Shown here piece after piece: positions 1 through 7,488 of a stretch of 22,068 nucleotides of DNA. The DNA is from JBBQVZ01 sp038211015 (lineage in GTDB: Bacteria; Actinomycetota; UBA4738; HRBIN12): contig JBBQVZ010000049.1 in assembly GCA_038211015.1 (NCBI GenBank), positions 1 to 22,068 of the forward strand, written 5' to 3'. Each line of letters begins with the position of its first letter. Positions within the stretch are counted from its first letter, which is position 1. The notes beneath the pieces were generated by a model. The model was given only the letters and a program-made list of their open reading frames with translations, was not told the origin of the DNA and made no database searches. Both the position numbers and the translations under genes were made by a program.

Positions 1-140
1 CCCATCTTCGTCGAGCATCCCTTCCATTGGTGGGGAACCGACCCTGGAGGGTCCGTGTCGCCCAATGGCCGATCACGAATGTCGGCCGACAAGGCGTCTT
101 GCAGCCCGGGAATGTGATGCTCGCGATCTAGCGGTGGGTA

Positions 141-687
141 CTACGCGTGCACCTCAGCGCACCTCGCCACACCGGCGGCTGCAGTTGCCCGCTCCAGTTC
201 AGATTGAACATCTTGCAGACCGTTGGTGGCTGCGACGAAGGCGTCGACATCACCACTCTTTGCAGCGGCGACCTGGTCGGCGTTGAGCTGCGCGATCGTG
301 CCCACCGCGGTAAGCACGTCGGTCCACGCTTCGCGCCCCGTCGGTGGCGAGCCGAGGGCCGCCAAGTCATCGCGCCATGTATCGAACGTGGGACCGACCT
401 CGTTCTCTAACCAGGCTCCGACTTCGGGGAAGGAAGAGGGGTCCGGCTGGTTCGGATTGAAGTTCGGAGCCGGGAACGCGCTCCAAAGCGTCCTTCGACT
501 TGATGGCCGACTCGCATACCGAGAGGGCCTGGGCAGCGAACGCATCTCCGACTCCCGACGATGCCGGACTCCCGGACGCGTGTTTCTCAGGATCGCTGCA
601 GCCTGTGAAGGCGATCGAAGCGATCGATGAGAGAACCGCTATGGCAGTCAGGTGTATCGGGATCGACGTGATTTGGCGTTGAATCAC
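141..687 (-). pseudogene. Frameshifted secreted lipoprotein of unknown function
   Basis: Reading leftward from a GTG at 687, which has a GGAGG-type ribosome site 7 nt upstream, the protein begins VIQRQITSIPIHL, runs through a hydrophobic signal segment and reaches a lipobox-like AFTGC. It should therefore be lipid-anchored outside the membrane. The frame is coherent up to SAIKSKDALE near 485. The sensible continuation (FPAPNFNPNQPDPSSFPEVG to a C-terminal GVARCAEVHA) lies in a different frame ending at 141. A single-base indel around 475-495 explains this. The mature part is about 150 residues, mostly helical-looking, with cysteines near both ends. I do not recognise the family. It could be a live gene with a sequencing error or a decayed one. 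An ATG further upstream (774) is in frame but lacks the ribosome site. Confidence 0.6.
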
Positions 688-787
688 GGTGCGACCCTCC
701 ACCCGCCGCGGCAACAGGATGACACGCTCACGTCGTGTTAGATCTGGGACGTGTACGTTCCCGGGAAAGAGCAATCAGTGTCAGACA

Positions 788-1468
788 TCAGGTCACCGCC
801 GAGAAGTTGTCGTACGTGCTCAGGCCGTCGTCTTCATCGGATGTGCTGTGGCACCTGAGCCCAACGTTGGTCGCGGATCCGAACGCCGCGATGTCATCGG
901 CCGTCAGCGTGTAGGTGATCGAGAGCGTGCCGACGGTCATCCTGATGACGTTGCCCGTCCGACCGCACGCGACCTTATACGTCCGGCCGTTCATGAACCC
1001 CGTGTTGCGGATCTTCGCTAGCAACGAGGTGGTCACGCCGCCGCGCCTCCGCCCGATCGACATCAGTCCGTCCGGGTTCCCCGGGGTCACCTCGATCTTG
1101 CAGTAGATGTTGTTCGCATGGCTCACGAACAGCAGCGTGAGACCCGCGTTGGCGCGACGATAGGTGGGCGAGAGCGTGATGTCGGCCGACACCGTGAAGT
1201 TGGTCGAGACGAACGGCCGGACCGCGTAGCCGATCCCGGCCGCGTACTGGGCAGTCAGCACCTTGGCCCTGTTGGAGCGCACGCCCCACGTCGAGTTCGC
1301 GGTCGTCCATGGCGACCCGAGGGCGCCGGCGCTGCGATTGAACGAGTCGGAAAACGCCGTCGCCGATGCCGGCATGGTGACAAGGCACACCATGACGAAC
1401 GCGAGAGCGACAACGAGTTGCCGCCGACCGAGCATCCTGCCGGGCGAGACTCCCGTGACGTGTGACAT
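788..1468 (-). CDS. Secreted LamG/concanavalin A-like jelly-roll domain protein
   Basis: The 226-residue protein opens with a signal peptide: a basic stretch (GRRQ), a hydrophobic core (VVALAFVMVCLV) and a likely cleavage after PASATA around residue 38. The remainder begins FSDSFNRS and GSPWTTANSTWGV, followed by alternating beta-strand segments. This is the look of a single concanavalin A-like/LamG-type sandwich, as in family-16-like or DUF1080-like secreted domains. Such domains usually bind or process carbohydrate. I see no clear catalytic ExDxE motif, so binding or a structural role is as likely as hydrolysis. Two cysteines (IYCKIE and LRCHS) plus one in VACGR are present. The ATG at 1468 has GGTAGG 9 nt upstream. 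An internal ATG (MLGRRQ, 1435) would also keep the signal. A CRP-like palindrome lies about 100 bp upstream. Confidence 0.7.
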   Translation of the reverse strand: MSHVTGVSPGRMLGRRQLVVALAFVMVCLVTMPASATAFSDSFNRSAGALGSPWTTANSTWGVRSNRAKVLTAQYAAGIGYAVRPFVSTNFTVSADITLSPTYRRANAGLTLLFVSHANNIYCKIEVTPGNPDGLMSIGRRRGGVTTSLLAKIRNTGFMNGRTYKVACGRTGNVIRMTVGTLSITYTLTADDIAAFGSATNVGLRCHSTSDEDDGLSTYDNFSAVT

Positions 1469-1569
1469 GTGAAAAGCCTACCCAGGGACACCTGTGCCCA
1501 CATGTTCGGATGGCGATTGTGACCAATGGTACTAGCACCAGTGCGCCCGCGAGCCGTTCGAATCCTTCG

Positions 1570-1589
1570 GGCGTGACGTCGGTCACGCC
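1570..1589. promoter_or_regulatory. CRP-like palindrome GTGA-N6-TCAC
   Basis: A perfect 8-bp inverted repeat (GGCGTGAC ... GTCACGCC) separated by 4 nt contains GTGA-N6-TCAC, the core recognised by Crp/Fnr-family regulators. It lies about 100 bp upstream of the minus-strand secreted jelly-roll gene and just beyond the end of the broken phospholipase-like gene. It could be an operator for the former or merely a hairpin. Role inferred only. Confidence 0.35.
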
Positions 1590-1618
1590 GTAACGGTCAG
1601 CGCGCCCGCTCGACTCGC

Positions 1619-2254
1619 TCACCTCTCGGCCAGCCGATGCAGTGCGTCGATCAGGTAGAGCCGAGCGGGTTCGTCTTCTTCAAGGTCGATCAGCAGCTCG
1701 GCCAGCCACTCGCCGTTTGCACGCTGGTGCAGCCGCCCGATCAGTGCCGCACGATCGACGTCGGATCGCGTCAGCGCCCGCCGCGTAGGGGTCGACGATC
1801 TCGCGCCCGTTGAAGTGCATCCGGTACGTGCAGGCGGCCGCCGTGCAGCGGGTGTCGACGGCATGCTCGAACGATGAATGAACGCCGCCCTCGAGCGAGG
1901 AACTCCCGTCCGTGTGCATCGGCTGCGCCACGTCCCCGGCCATGTGCGCCATGATCCCGAGCGCTCTGCTGGCTCCGCACGCGTCGCCCTGAGCGAGTCT
2001 GCGCTCGATGCGGTGGAACCAGACCTGCACGGCCTCGGGCGCGCCACCGTACGTGTGCCTTGGCTGCCGAAACCGGCCTCAGCTCCTAACAGCTCGCCCA
2101 GGAAAGGACGCAGGCCTTCGCCACCTTCGTGCTGCAAGCCGTCGCAGACGAGACCATGACCGATGAAGAAGAAGACCACGCCGAGGCGCTCGTGCGGATC
2201 CTCGGCATCGATCTTAGAGCTTTCCTGCGGCAGAACCCGGATCTCGGTCACCAC
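1619..2254 (-). pseudogene. Broken zinc-dependent phospholipase C / S1-P1 nuclease-like gene
   Basis: The middle of this stretch (about 2060 down to 1780) reads HTYGGAPEAVQVWFHRIERR, then GIMAHMAGDVAQPMHTDG, VHSSFEHAVD and NGREIVDPYAAGADA. The HxxxD...PMHTD arrangement followed by H..FE..V is the zinc-ligand pattern of the bacterial zinc-dependent phospholipase C / S1-P1 nuclease fold. The C-terminus (LTRSDVDRAALIGRLHQ to LIDALHRLAER, stop at 1619) is in another frame, joining near 1775. The N-terminal part (GLRPFLGELLGAEAGFG) is again in a different frame from the core, joining near 2055. Two frame changes therefore break the gene. The N-terminal limit is uncertain, and I could not find a signal peptide, which the family normally has. 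A 78-codon open frame on the opposite strand overlaps this end, and I cannot exclude that it is real. Confidence 0.6.
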
Positions 2255-2582
2255 GTCGTGGTCGCCAGGGCGAATGGAGGTTTTCGTTGGGCGGATCCCG
2301 ATCGCGTGGTTAGGATCGCTCTCGTGACCGGTCGCCCGCGACTCTGGCAGGTTCGGCGCACATAACGGGTCCGGCTTCGAACAGAGTCGGGCTTCGTCAA
2401 AGGCGGTGCGTCGGCTCTAGACCACCATTCATGGGCGCGGCAAGGGGGCGGACGAATCGACGCCCAGCCGGTCGGATACGTGGTCGGACAGCTCCCGGCT
2501 GATCGCGACGCCTCGCCCTTATGGGTGTCCCCAGACGAGCCGATTACGTATCTGGACGAATTGGTCATGGGAGTCCAGGTCG
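2255..2582. other. Intergenic stretch with no supported gene
   Basis: About 330 bp between the broken phospholipase-like gene and the histidine kinase. Open frames exist on both strands but none has a convincing start, composition or recognisable motif. The kinase promoter should lie at the right end, and a GGGAG sequence is present 9 nt before its ATG. Confidence 0.4.
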
Positions 2583-3881
2583 ATGCGAACGTCGCTCGAG
2601 CAGAACACAGACGTCCAGCCGCACGAAGACGACCGGCGGGTGCAGCCCGCCGCGGTGCGTCCTCGCGCCCAGCTGCAGATGCTGCATCGCCTGGCGGCCA
2701 GGCTCAACCAGGCACCAGACGTCCCGGGCATCGGCGAGGCGGTGACGAGCGAGTTGCGGACCTTGCTCGACTACCACAACTGCCGTGTGCACCTGCTGCA
2801 TGAAGACGGCGAAACACTCATCCCTATCGCGTTTCATGGCGAGCTTTCCGAGTACCAGGGAGAGACCCACGACGCCCTCGTCATCAAGGTCGGCCAGGGC
2901 CTCACCGGGCACGTAGCAAAGAGCAGGGCCTCCTACTACTCACCGGACGCGAACCAGGACCCCTACGCGACAACCATACCGGGGACCAAGGACCTAGACG
3001 AGTCGATACTTGCCGCACCCCTGGTCTTCGACGATCACCTGATCGGGGTCGTCGTGATCTCCAAGCTCGGGATCGACCAGTTCGACGAGGAGGACCGAAG
3101 GGTCCTTGAGACCGTCGCCTCGCACGCGGCGGTCGCGATCGAGAACGCCCGCCGCAAGGCCGAGATCGAACGGGCCCTTGAGATCGAGCGCGAGGCGAGC
3201 GCGGGACTGCGAGCGCTGGATGAGATGAAGAACACGTTCCTTCGCGCCGTCTCCCATGACCTGAGAACGCCGCTCACGGTCGTGCTCGGTTGCGCGCTCA
3301 CGCTCGAGCGAGAGGACACGGAGTTCTCGCCGGCCGAGCGCCGAGACCTCAACCGGCTCGTGGCGACGAACGCCAAGAAGCTCAACCAGCTGCTCGTCGA
3401 TCTGCTGGACGTGGATCGGCTGGCACGCGGCGTGGTCGAGATCGAACGGCAGTCGACCGACGTCGGCGCCCTGGTCGAGGGCGTCGTCTCGGAGGCCGGG
3501 CTTGAGCCCGATCGGGCGGTCGACGTCGACGCGCCGTCACTCGTCGTTGAGGTCGATGGGCCGAAGGTCGAGCGGATCTTGGAGAACCTGCTCCTGAACG
3601 CGAAGAAGCACACGCCGCCCGGAAGCAGGATCTGGGTGAGGTCGGCCAGATCGGCGGATGGCCTCTTGCTCGTGGTCGAGGACGATGGTCCGGGGATCAC
3701 CGAGGGCATAGGGGAGGCGGTCTTCGAGCCTTTTCGCCGGGGCGACCCAGATGATCCGTCGCCCGGGTCGGGGATCGGCCTTTCGCTCGTTGCTCAGTTC
3801 GCGCGCCTGCACGGCGGGCGGGCGTGGATGGAGGAACGCCCGGGAGGCGGGGCATCCTTCCGAGTTCTCCTCGCCTGCTGA
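2583..3881 (+). CDS. GAF-domain sensor histidine kinase
   Basis: 432 residues. After a ~30-residue polar leader comes a GAF domain (about 35-190: LLDYHNCRVHLL, VKVGQGLTGHV-like IKVGQGLTGH, ILAAPLVFDDHLIGVVVISK, ETVASHAAVAIENAR). A short coiled-coil linker (190-215) leads to a HisKA domain with the phospho-acceptor His225 in FLRAVSHDLRTPLT. The HATPase_c domain has the N box ERILENLLLNAKKH (330-343), G1 DDGPGI (367-372), F box FEPF (381-384) and G2 GSGIGLS (395-401). All motifs for autophosphorylation are intact. There is no transmembrane segment, so it should be a cytoplasmic sensor of a small ligand or redox signal bound by the GAF domain. No response regulator is adjacent, so it is an orphan kinase. 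The ATG is preceded by GGGAG at 9 nt spacing. Confidence 0.9.
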   Translation: MRTSLEQNTDVQPHEDDRRVQPAAVRPRAQLQMLHRLAARLNQAPDVPGIGEAVTSELRTLLDYHNCRVHLLHEDGETLIPIAFHGELSEYQGETHDALVIKVGQGLTGHVAKSRASYYSPDANQDPYATTIPGTKDLDESILAAPLVFDDHLIGVVVISKLGIDQFDEEDRRVLETVASHAAVAIENARRKAEIERALEIEREASAGLRALDEMKNTFLRAVSHDLRTPLTVVLGCALTLEREDTEFSPAERRDLNRLVATNAKKLNQLLVDLLDVDRLARGVVEIERQSTDVGALVEGVVSEAGLEPDRAVDVDAPSLVVEVDGPKVERILENLLLNAKKHTPPGSRIWVRSARSADGLLLVVEDDGPGITEGIGEAVFEPFRRGDPDDPSPGSGIGLSLVAQFARLHGGRAWMEERPGGGASFRVLLAC

Positions 3882-3913
3882 CCCGAACGTTTCCTCGCCG
3901 CCGTATCTCGGAT

Positions 3914-3994
3914 CCTCCCCAAGAGCGCTGGTCAAGCTTAGTCGTGATGCCGACCACCCTGCTCCGCTGGCATCGCGAGCTCGACCGTCGCAAG
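3914..3994 (+). mobile_element. Scrap of an IS3/IS481-like integrase-type transposase
   Basis: A short open stretch reads PPQERWSSLVVMPTTLLRWH followed by RELDRRK. The pattern W.SLVV.P.TLLRWHRELVRRKW is familiar from the helix-turn-helix part of integrase-type insertion-sequence transposases. Here only about 27 codons survive, starting 33 bp after the histidine kinase stop, and no DDE domain follows. It is a degraded fragment. No terminal repeats could be assigned. Confidence 0.5.
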
Positions 3995-4024
3995 TGTGGA
4001 CCTGCAGGGCCAAGCGAGCATGAA

Positions 4025-4051
4025 GACCGCGTATCCCTCAGAAACGCGGTC
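4025..4051. repeat. 8-bp inverted repeat (hairpin)
   Basis: GACCGCGT and ACGCGGTC form a perfect 8-bp stem around an 11-nt loop, about 140 bp after the histidine kinase stop and just past the transposase scrap. There is no T-run after the stem on either strand, so it is not a classical terminator. It may help end the kinase transcript or may be left from the lost mobile element. Confidence 0.35.
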
Positions 4052-4151
4052 TCGGCACCAGGGAACGCCGGGTGCAGCCAGGAACGCCGAACCGACCGAG
4101 GCACGCCAAGGAGTTCGAGTCGCGGCTCACCCACTGCGAGGACTCGACCCC

Positions 4152-4346
4152 ATGAGCAAGTGCGAGGCAGGGGGCTGCGTCGGCCGGGCCGTTGGCAGAT
4201 TCGTGCCACCCGTGGAGAGCGGAAAGATGGTGACGGGAACCCCTCTTTGCGACGAGCATCGACCCCGAGGGATCGTGGGCGGGTGGCATCCGTATCCGAC
4301 TAAATGGACGATGAGCAAGGGCGCGCCACGACCGAAACGGAAGTAG
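4152..4346 (+). CDS. Small cysteine-containing protein, possible zinc-binding
   Basis: A 64-residue open frame begins MSKCEAGGCVGRAVGRFVPP and contains PLCDEHRP before a basic tail ending in PRPKRK. The spacing C-x4-C ... C-x2-H could hold a metal ion, as in small zinc-ribbon proteins. The ATG is preceded by AGGA about 9 nt upstream. The frame is open further upstream, but that part has no sensible composition. I do not recognise a family, and the gene lies alone between the transposase scrap and the excisionase-like gene. It could be spurious, but the cysteine pattern and the high third-position G+C favour coding. Confidence 0.4.
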   Translation: MSKCEAGGCVGRAVGRFVPPVESGKMVTGTPLCDEHRPRGIVGGWHPYPTKWTMSKGAPRPKRK

Positions 4347-4374
4347 GTCACTCCGCGCGCGTGACCTCAGTCAC
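4346..4374. promoter_or_regulatory. GTCAC/GTGAC/GTCAC triple palindrome with CRP-like core
   Basis: GGTCAC (4346-4351), GTGACC (4361-4366) and GTCACG (4370-4375) form two overlapping inverted repeats. The right one is GTGA-N6-TCAC, the same core as at 1573-1586. It sits between two convergent genes, so it may act as a bidirectional transcription end rather than an operator. There is no clear T-run. Confidence 0.3.
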
Positions 4375-4555
4375 GAACGCAAATGTCCCCCTTCTGCCCG
4401 AGCAGCTCCACGCAGGAGTCGGGGGTGACCTCGCGAGCCTTCGGTATTTCAGGGGCTCACATCGGACCGCGAGGCATGAACCGAGTATGAGGGCCCGCCG
4501 ACCGTCAGCGCCCGCCACCCGGTACAGCCGCCCAGATACGATCAGGACCAACCCG

Positions 4556-4765
4556 CTAAGGGCCTGACTTTGGTGGCATCCAATGTCGCTCGCCGCGGCA
4601 TCGAACGACCTCCGAACGTTCGAACACGAGCATCTGCGCCCTGGAAGCTCCCGCAGTCTCGACCTCGATCGCGTGGAGCTTCCCCTGAGCAACGAGCTGA
4701 TGCACACGTTGACGCGAGACATCCAGGATCCGCGCCGCTACGGTCGTGGTCACGAGGTCAGGCAT
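4556..4765 (-). CDS. Excisionase/MerR-like helix-turn-helix protein
   Basis: 69 residues. VTTTVAARILDVSRQRVHQL is a winged helix-turn-helix of the HTH_17/excisionase type: helix, turn, recognition helix SRQRVHQLVAQG, then a wing (KLHAIEVE ... QMLVFERSEVVR). Proteins of this size bind DNA as phage or plasmid excisionases or as small regulators. No integrase gene is adjacent, so the role is open. The ATG at 4765 lacks a ribosome site, but TAAGCT (a TANNNT -10-like hexamer) ends 9 nt before it, which fits a leaderless transcript. The C-terminal tail HWMPPKSGP is unstructured. Confidence 0.65.
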   Translation of the reverse strand: MPDLVTTTVAARILDVSRQRVHQLVAQGKLHAIEVETAGASRAQMLVFERSEVVRCRGERHWMPPKSGP

Positions 4766-4862
4766 CGTGCGCGAAGCTTAAAGCGCGACAGGGCCCCGTG
4801 GCGATATCCTCGTCCTCGCTACGGGAGTCCAGCCAGCAAACTGATTCGTTGCCGCTCCTCCG

Positions 4863-5243
4863 GTGACCAATAGGAGCCGTCTCCCATTTGGCCTACGCTT
4901 GGACTCGTTCGCAGCAGCTCGCCGCGATCGACCCTTCTCAGAGAGGAGCAGCGGATGGACGTTCAGGGTGCAGGTGGCGTGGTCGTGGGCCTACCAACAA
5001 TCGACGCTCCGGGTGAGGCGTTTGCGCCTCACCGTGGTGGTGGGGCCGCCACCCGCCAAGTCCGACGAGGACATTGAATTGATGGACGCCCTCCGAGCCG
5101 GACCGTGGGAGACAGACGTGGTCGTCCGTTGGGTCGCGCTGGAGGAGAACTACCTCGTCGAACTCACCGACGGCGCCAGGACGATCGCGCTAGATCCTCC
5201 CCTTCGGGTCGCTCCCGTCGACGAGCAGCGTCACCTGCCATAG
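4863..5243 (+). CDS. Hypothetical protein overlapping a neighbour tail-to-tail
   Basis: An open frame from a GTG at 4863 ends at 5243. The part from about 4935 on has the strong third-position G or C of genuine genes here, and the C-terminal segment (ELMDALRAGPWETDVVVRWV, LEENYLVELTDGARTIALDP) looks like a folded alpha/beta protein. The start is uncertain: the first ~25 codons are less convincing, and other in-frame GTGs lie at 4968 and 5034. An ATG at 4954 with an excellent GGAG site 6 nt upstream is in a different frame that stops after 40 codons, so a frameshift near the N-terminus is possible. The last 54 bp overlap the 3' end of the opposing secreted-protein gene. I recognise no family. 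Confidence 0.45.
   Translation: MTNRSRLPFGLRLDSFAAARRDRPFSERSSGWTFRVQVAWSWAYQQSTLRVRRLRLTVVVGPPPAKSDEDIELMDALRAGPWETDVVVRWVALEENYLVELTDGARTIALDPPLRVAPVDEQRHLP
5012..5033. repeat. 9-bp perfect hairpin inside a small ORF
   Basis: GGTGAGGCG and CGCCTCACC pair perfectly across the loop TTTG. It lies within the small plus-strand frame and is followed by a GTG-rich run, not by Ts, so an intrinsic terminator is unlikely. It could occlude or frame a start at the GTG codons directly after it (5034 onward). Confidence 0.4.
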
Positions 5244-7172
5244 CCCGCCTGGGCTGGTGTACCGCCACACGACGCACGGCTTCACTTGGTTCTTATCGGA
5301 GACCCCTGCGACGCAGTTGGGGACCGCCACCCCGTCCTTGTAGGCGACGGCGTCCTGGGCGCTGCCACCGTTCGTGAGCGTCTTGGCTTCGATGAACTTG
5401 ACCCGCATCTTCTTGATCGCGGACGGGTTGCTCACGGACCACTCGATGCCCTGACCGATGCAGACGTTCCCGCCGCACGTGGCGTCGGTCTCGCCCGGGA
5501 TGCCGAACAGCGAGGCGGTGACGACGACCTCGGTGGCCGGACCGAACTGGGGCGGGATCTTGATCTTGCCCGTCGTTCCAAGGTTGGCCGGGCCCTCGGG
5601 GTTGATGAGCAGGATGCCGCCCACCGACGTGTCGATGGTCATGGAGAACTGTGCGCCCGAGCCCGTGGGGGTGAAGGGGTCGGAAGGCGCGGAGGGGTCG
5701 GAGTTGCCGTTGACGTTATGGGCGGTCACGACGCATGCGTACTCGACGCCGTTGGTGAGACCGGCGACCTGCGCCGACGTGGTCGTGGCGTCGACCGTCG
5801 CCGAGTGCACGTCGTTCGCGTTCGCGGTTGCGGTGCACGTGACGGTGTAGCCGTCGATCGCGCTGCCGCCGTCGGACGCGGGGGCGGTCCAGGTCACGGC
5901 AGCCGACCCGTTGCCAGGATCCCCCGCGATGTTCGTCGGCGCGCCGGGCACCCCCGTGACGCCGGTCACGGTGATCTTGGCGGTGTCCCCCGTGGGCGCC
6001 ACCGTGAATCCTTCTGCGGAACCGCCCGCGTTGTTGAAGTAGTCGCCGGGGGTCGAGGCCACCGTCACGTTGAAGTGGATCGATGCATCCCCCGAAGCGG
6101 GGACAGAGATCGGTCCCGACCAGCTCAGATCTTGGCTCGAGATGGACGGATCACTCGTGGTCGACCCCGTCGTGGATCCTGCCTGATAGCTGAAACCGCT
6201 GGGCAGGGTGTCGGTCATGGAATCGAGTGAGACGGCGACCGTGTTCGGGTTGTGGATCGTGATGGTGTATCCGTCGGTTCCGCCCGGACCGGCCGGATCG
6301 CTGTCCGCCGTCTTCGTCGTCGACAACGGCACCCTGCCGAGTGGAGAGAACACCGTGAGGTGCGAACGCGTCACGGAGCCGCCACCCGGGATCGTCAGGT
6401 CCCAGCTCAGGCCGGCACCGTTGTCGATGTAGCTGGTGCACTGACCGCACGAGTCGGTGAAGGGCAACTGCGTGCCGATCGCTGCCCAAACGTTGCCGAA
6501 CGAGTTCTCGAGGTAGTGGCTGCCCGCCGAAAGCGGGAACCATTGCTCGATGCGGGTCCCCGGCACGGTGTTCCCGTTGCCGTCGTCAACGCCGGCCACG
6601 CACGAGACGGAGCCGGTCGCCGGATCGGCGCTGCCGAACCCAAAGTCGGAGTTCTGCAGGAAGCAGTCGCCGGCTCGATACAGAACCGCCGTCGTCTGCA
6701 GATCGTTCAGATTCGAGACGGTGACGTCGGTCCGGTAGGACTCTTCTCCCGTGACGTACCGGTCGGTCTCCGTGATCCGTAATCCGCTCGTCCCGAGGGA
6801 CACGATGGTCACGACCGTGAACGGATCGGCTCCCGTACCTGTGCCCGTGACGGCCGATTGGCTAACAGGAGTGAAGGCCGTCCGTGGACTCGCGCTTCCG
6901 CCCGCTGGGATGCTCGCTGGACCGAAGAGCGTTCCGCCCGCGGCCAGGAGCGTGCCGCACGCGGTGTCTCCGAAGAACTCCGGATCCGCGTCGCCCGTGT
7001 GGTCGACCGCGCAGTTGAGGTCGGGGCTGATCTCCACGCGTGTCAAGGGCCCCGCCGAGCCGATGGGGGCGGCGTTGGCCGCCGGCGCGGCGATCAACAT
7101 CCCGGTCAAGACAGCGGTCGTCACGAGCGTGGTCAACAGGGGTCGGCGCAGCCTCGAAGACGCGGTCGTCAT
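5190..7172 (-). CDS. Large secreted DUF11/fibronectin III protein
   Basis: 660 residues from an ATG with GGGAGG 7 nt upstream. A signal peptide (RLRRPLLTTLV ... LIAAPAANA) is probably cut after ANA at residue 34. Residues 35-280 form an unrecognised beta-rich domain with several cysteines and a CGQC motif (242-245). Residues about 282-403 are a DUF11-type repeat (LSTTKTADSDPAGPGGTDGY, FNVTVASTPGDYFN). Residues 408-503 are a fibronectin type III domain (PGAPTNIAGDPGNGSAAVTW, ... LTNGVEYACVVTAHNVNGNS). Residues 505-660 are a further domain with two cysteine pairs. There is no sorting signal or C-terminal membrane helix, so the protein should be released or loosely attached. Adhesion or surface-layer function is plausible but inferred. 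The 3' end overlaps an opposing small gene by 54 bp. Confidence 0.85.
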   Translation of the reverse strand: MTTASSRLRRPLLTTLVTTAVLTGMLIAAPAANAAPIGSAGPLTRVEISPDLNCAVDHTGDADPEFFGDTACGTLLAAGGTLFGPASIPAGGSASPRTAFTPVSQSAVTGTGTGADPFTVVTIVSLGTSGLRITETDRYVTGEESYRTDVTVSNLNDLQTTAVLYRAGDCFLQNSDFGFGSADPATGSVSCVAGVDDGNGNTVPGTRIEQWFPLSAGSHYLENSFGNVWAAIGTQLPFTDSCGQCTSYIDNGAGLSWDLTIPGGGSVTRSHLTVFSPLGRVPLSTTKTADSDPAGPGGTDGYTITIHNPNTVAVSLDSMTDTLPSGFSYQAGSTTGSTTSDPSISSQDLSWSGPISVPASGDASIHFNVTVASTPGDYFNNAGGSAEGFTVAPTGDTAKITVTGVTGVPGAPTNIAGDPGNGSAAVTWTAPASDGGSAIDGYTVTCTATANANDVHSATVDATTTSAQVAGLTNGVEYACVVTAHNVNGNSDPSAPSDPFTPTGSGAQFSMTIDTSVGGILLINPEGPANLGTTGKIKIPPQFGPATEVVVTASLFGIPGETDATCGGNVCIGQGIEWSVSNPSAIKKMRVKFIEAKTLTNGGSAQDAVAYKDGVAVPNCVAGVSDKNQVKPCVVWRYTSPGGLWQVTLLVDGSDPKGRI

Positions 7173-7268
7173 GGTGCTCCCTCCCAGGAGATGTCGTATC
7201 CGGCGAGCTTCGCGGCGTTCCACTCCGAAGTCAACCCGACGAAAGTCGGTCGAGGCCCAAGGATGGGC

Positions 7269-7417
7269 CTAGAGGATCGGGAGATAGCGGTCGGTCTCGT
7301 ACGGCGTCACGTAGGCCTTGTACCCGTCCCATTCCTGGCGCTGTTCCGGATGAGGAATTCGTGGACGTGCTCGCCGAGCGCCTCGCGGAGCACGGTGGAG
7401 TCTGCTGCAAGGCAGAT
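7269..7417 (-). pseudogene. C-terminal remnant of a glutamine synthetase
   Basis: Read leftward, the frame AADSTVLREALGEHVHEFLI followed by RN switches frame to QRQEWDGYKAYVTPYETDRY and ends LPIL-stop at 7269. The order 'L..ALGEHV...FI..KR.EWD.Y...VTP.E..RYLP' is the conserved extreme C-terminus of type I glutamine synthetases. Only about the last 45 of ~450 residues remain, with a one-base frameshift near 7345 and an in-frame stop directly upstream at 7418-7420. The catalytic beta-grasp and glutamate/ATP-binding parts are absent, so there is no product. It abuts an IS1-like transposase remnant, consistent with IS-linked loss of the rest. Confidence 0.7.
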
Positions 7418-7488
7418 TCAGAGCCGCAGATGCGGCCCATCCACCGAGGAGAGAGGGCCCGACATCGCAGCCGGTCTTCTCGGAGCCG

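Noticed and set aside
1..140. Left edge of the window
   Set aside because: No frame with start, bias or motif. Nothing supportable beyond the end of the lipoprotein gene.
1490..1560. Possible riboswitch or leader structure upstream of the secreted jelly-roll gene
   Set aside because: Only short inverted repeats are visible, with no recognisable conserved core.
2129..2365. Plus-strand 78-codon frame (LQAVADETMTDEEEDHAEAL...) opposite the phospholipase-like gene
   Set aside because: Mixed third-position bias, no ribosome site, no recognisable family. The opposite strand shows a clear enzyme core nearby.
5955..5968. A third GTGA-N6-TCAC match
   Set aside because: It lies inside the secreted-protein gene and encodes a Val-Thr-Gly repeat, so coding explains it.
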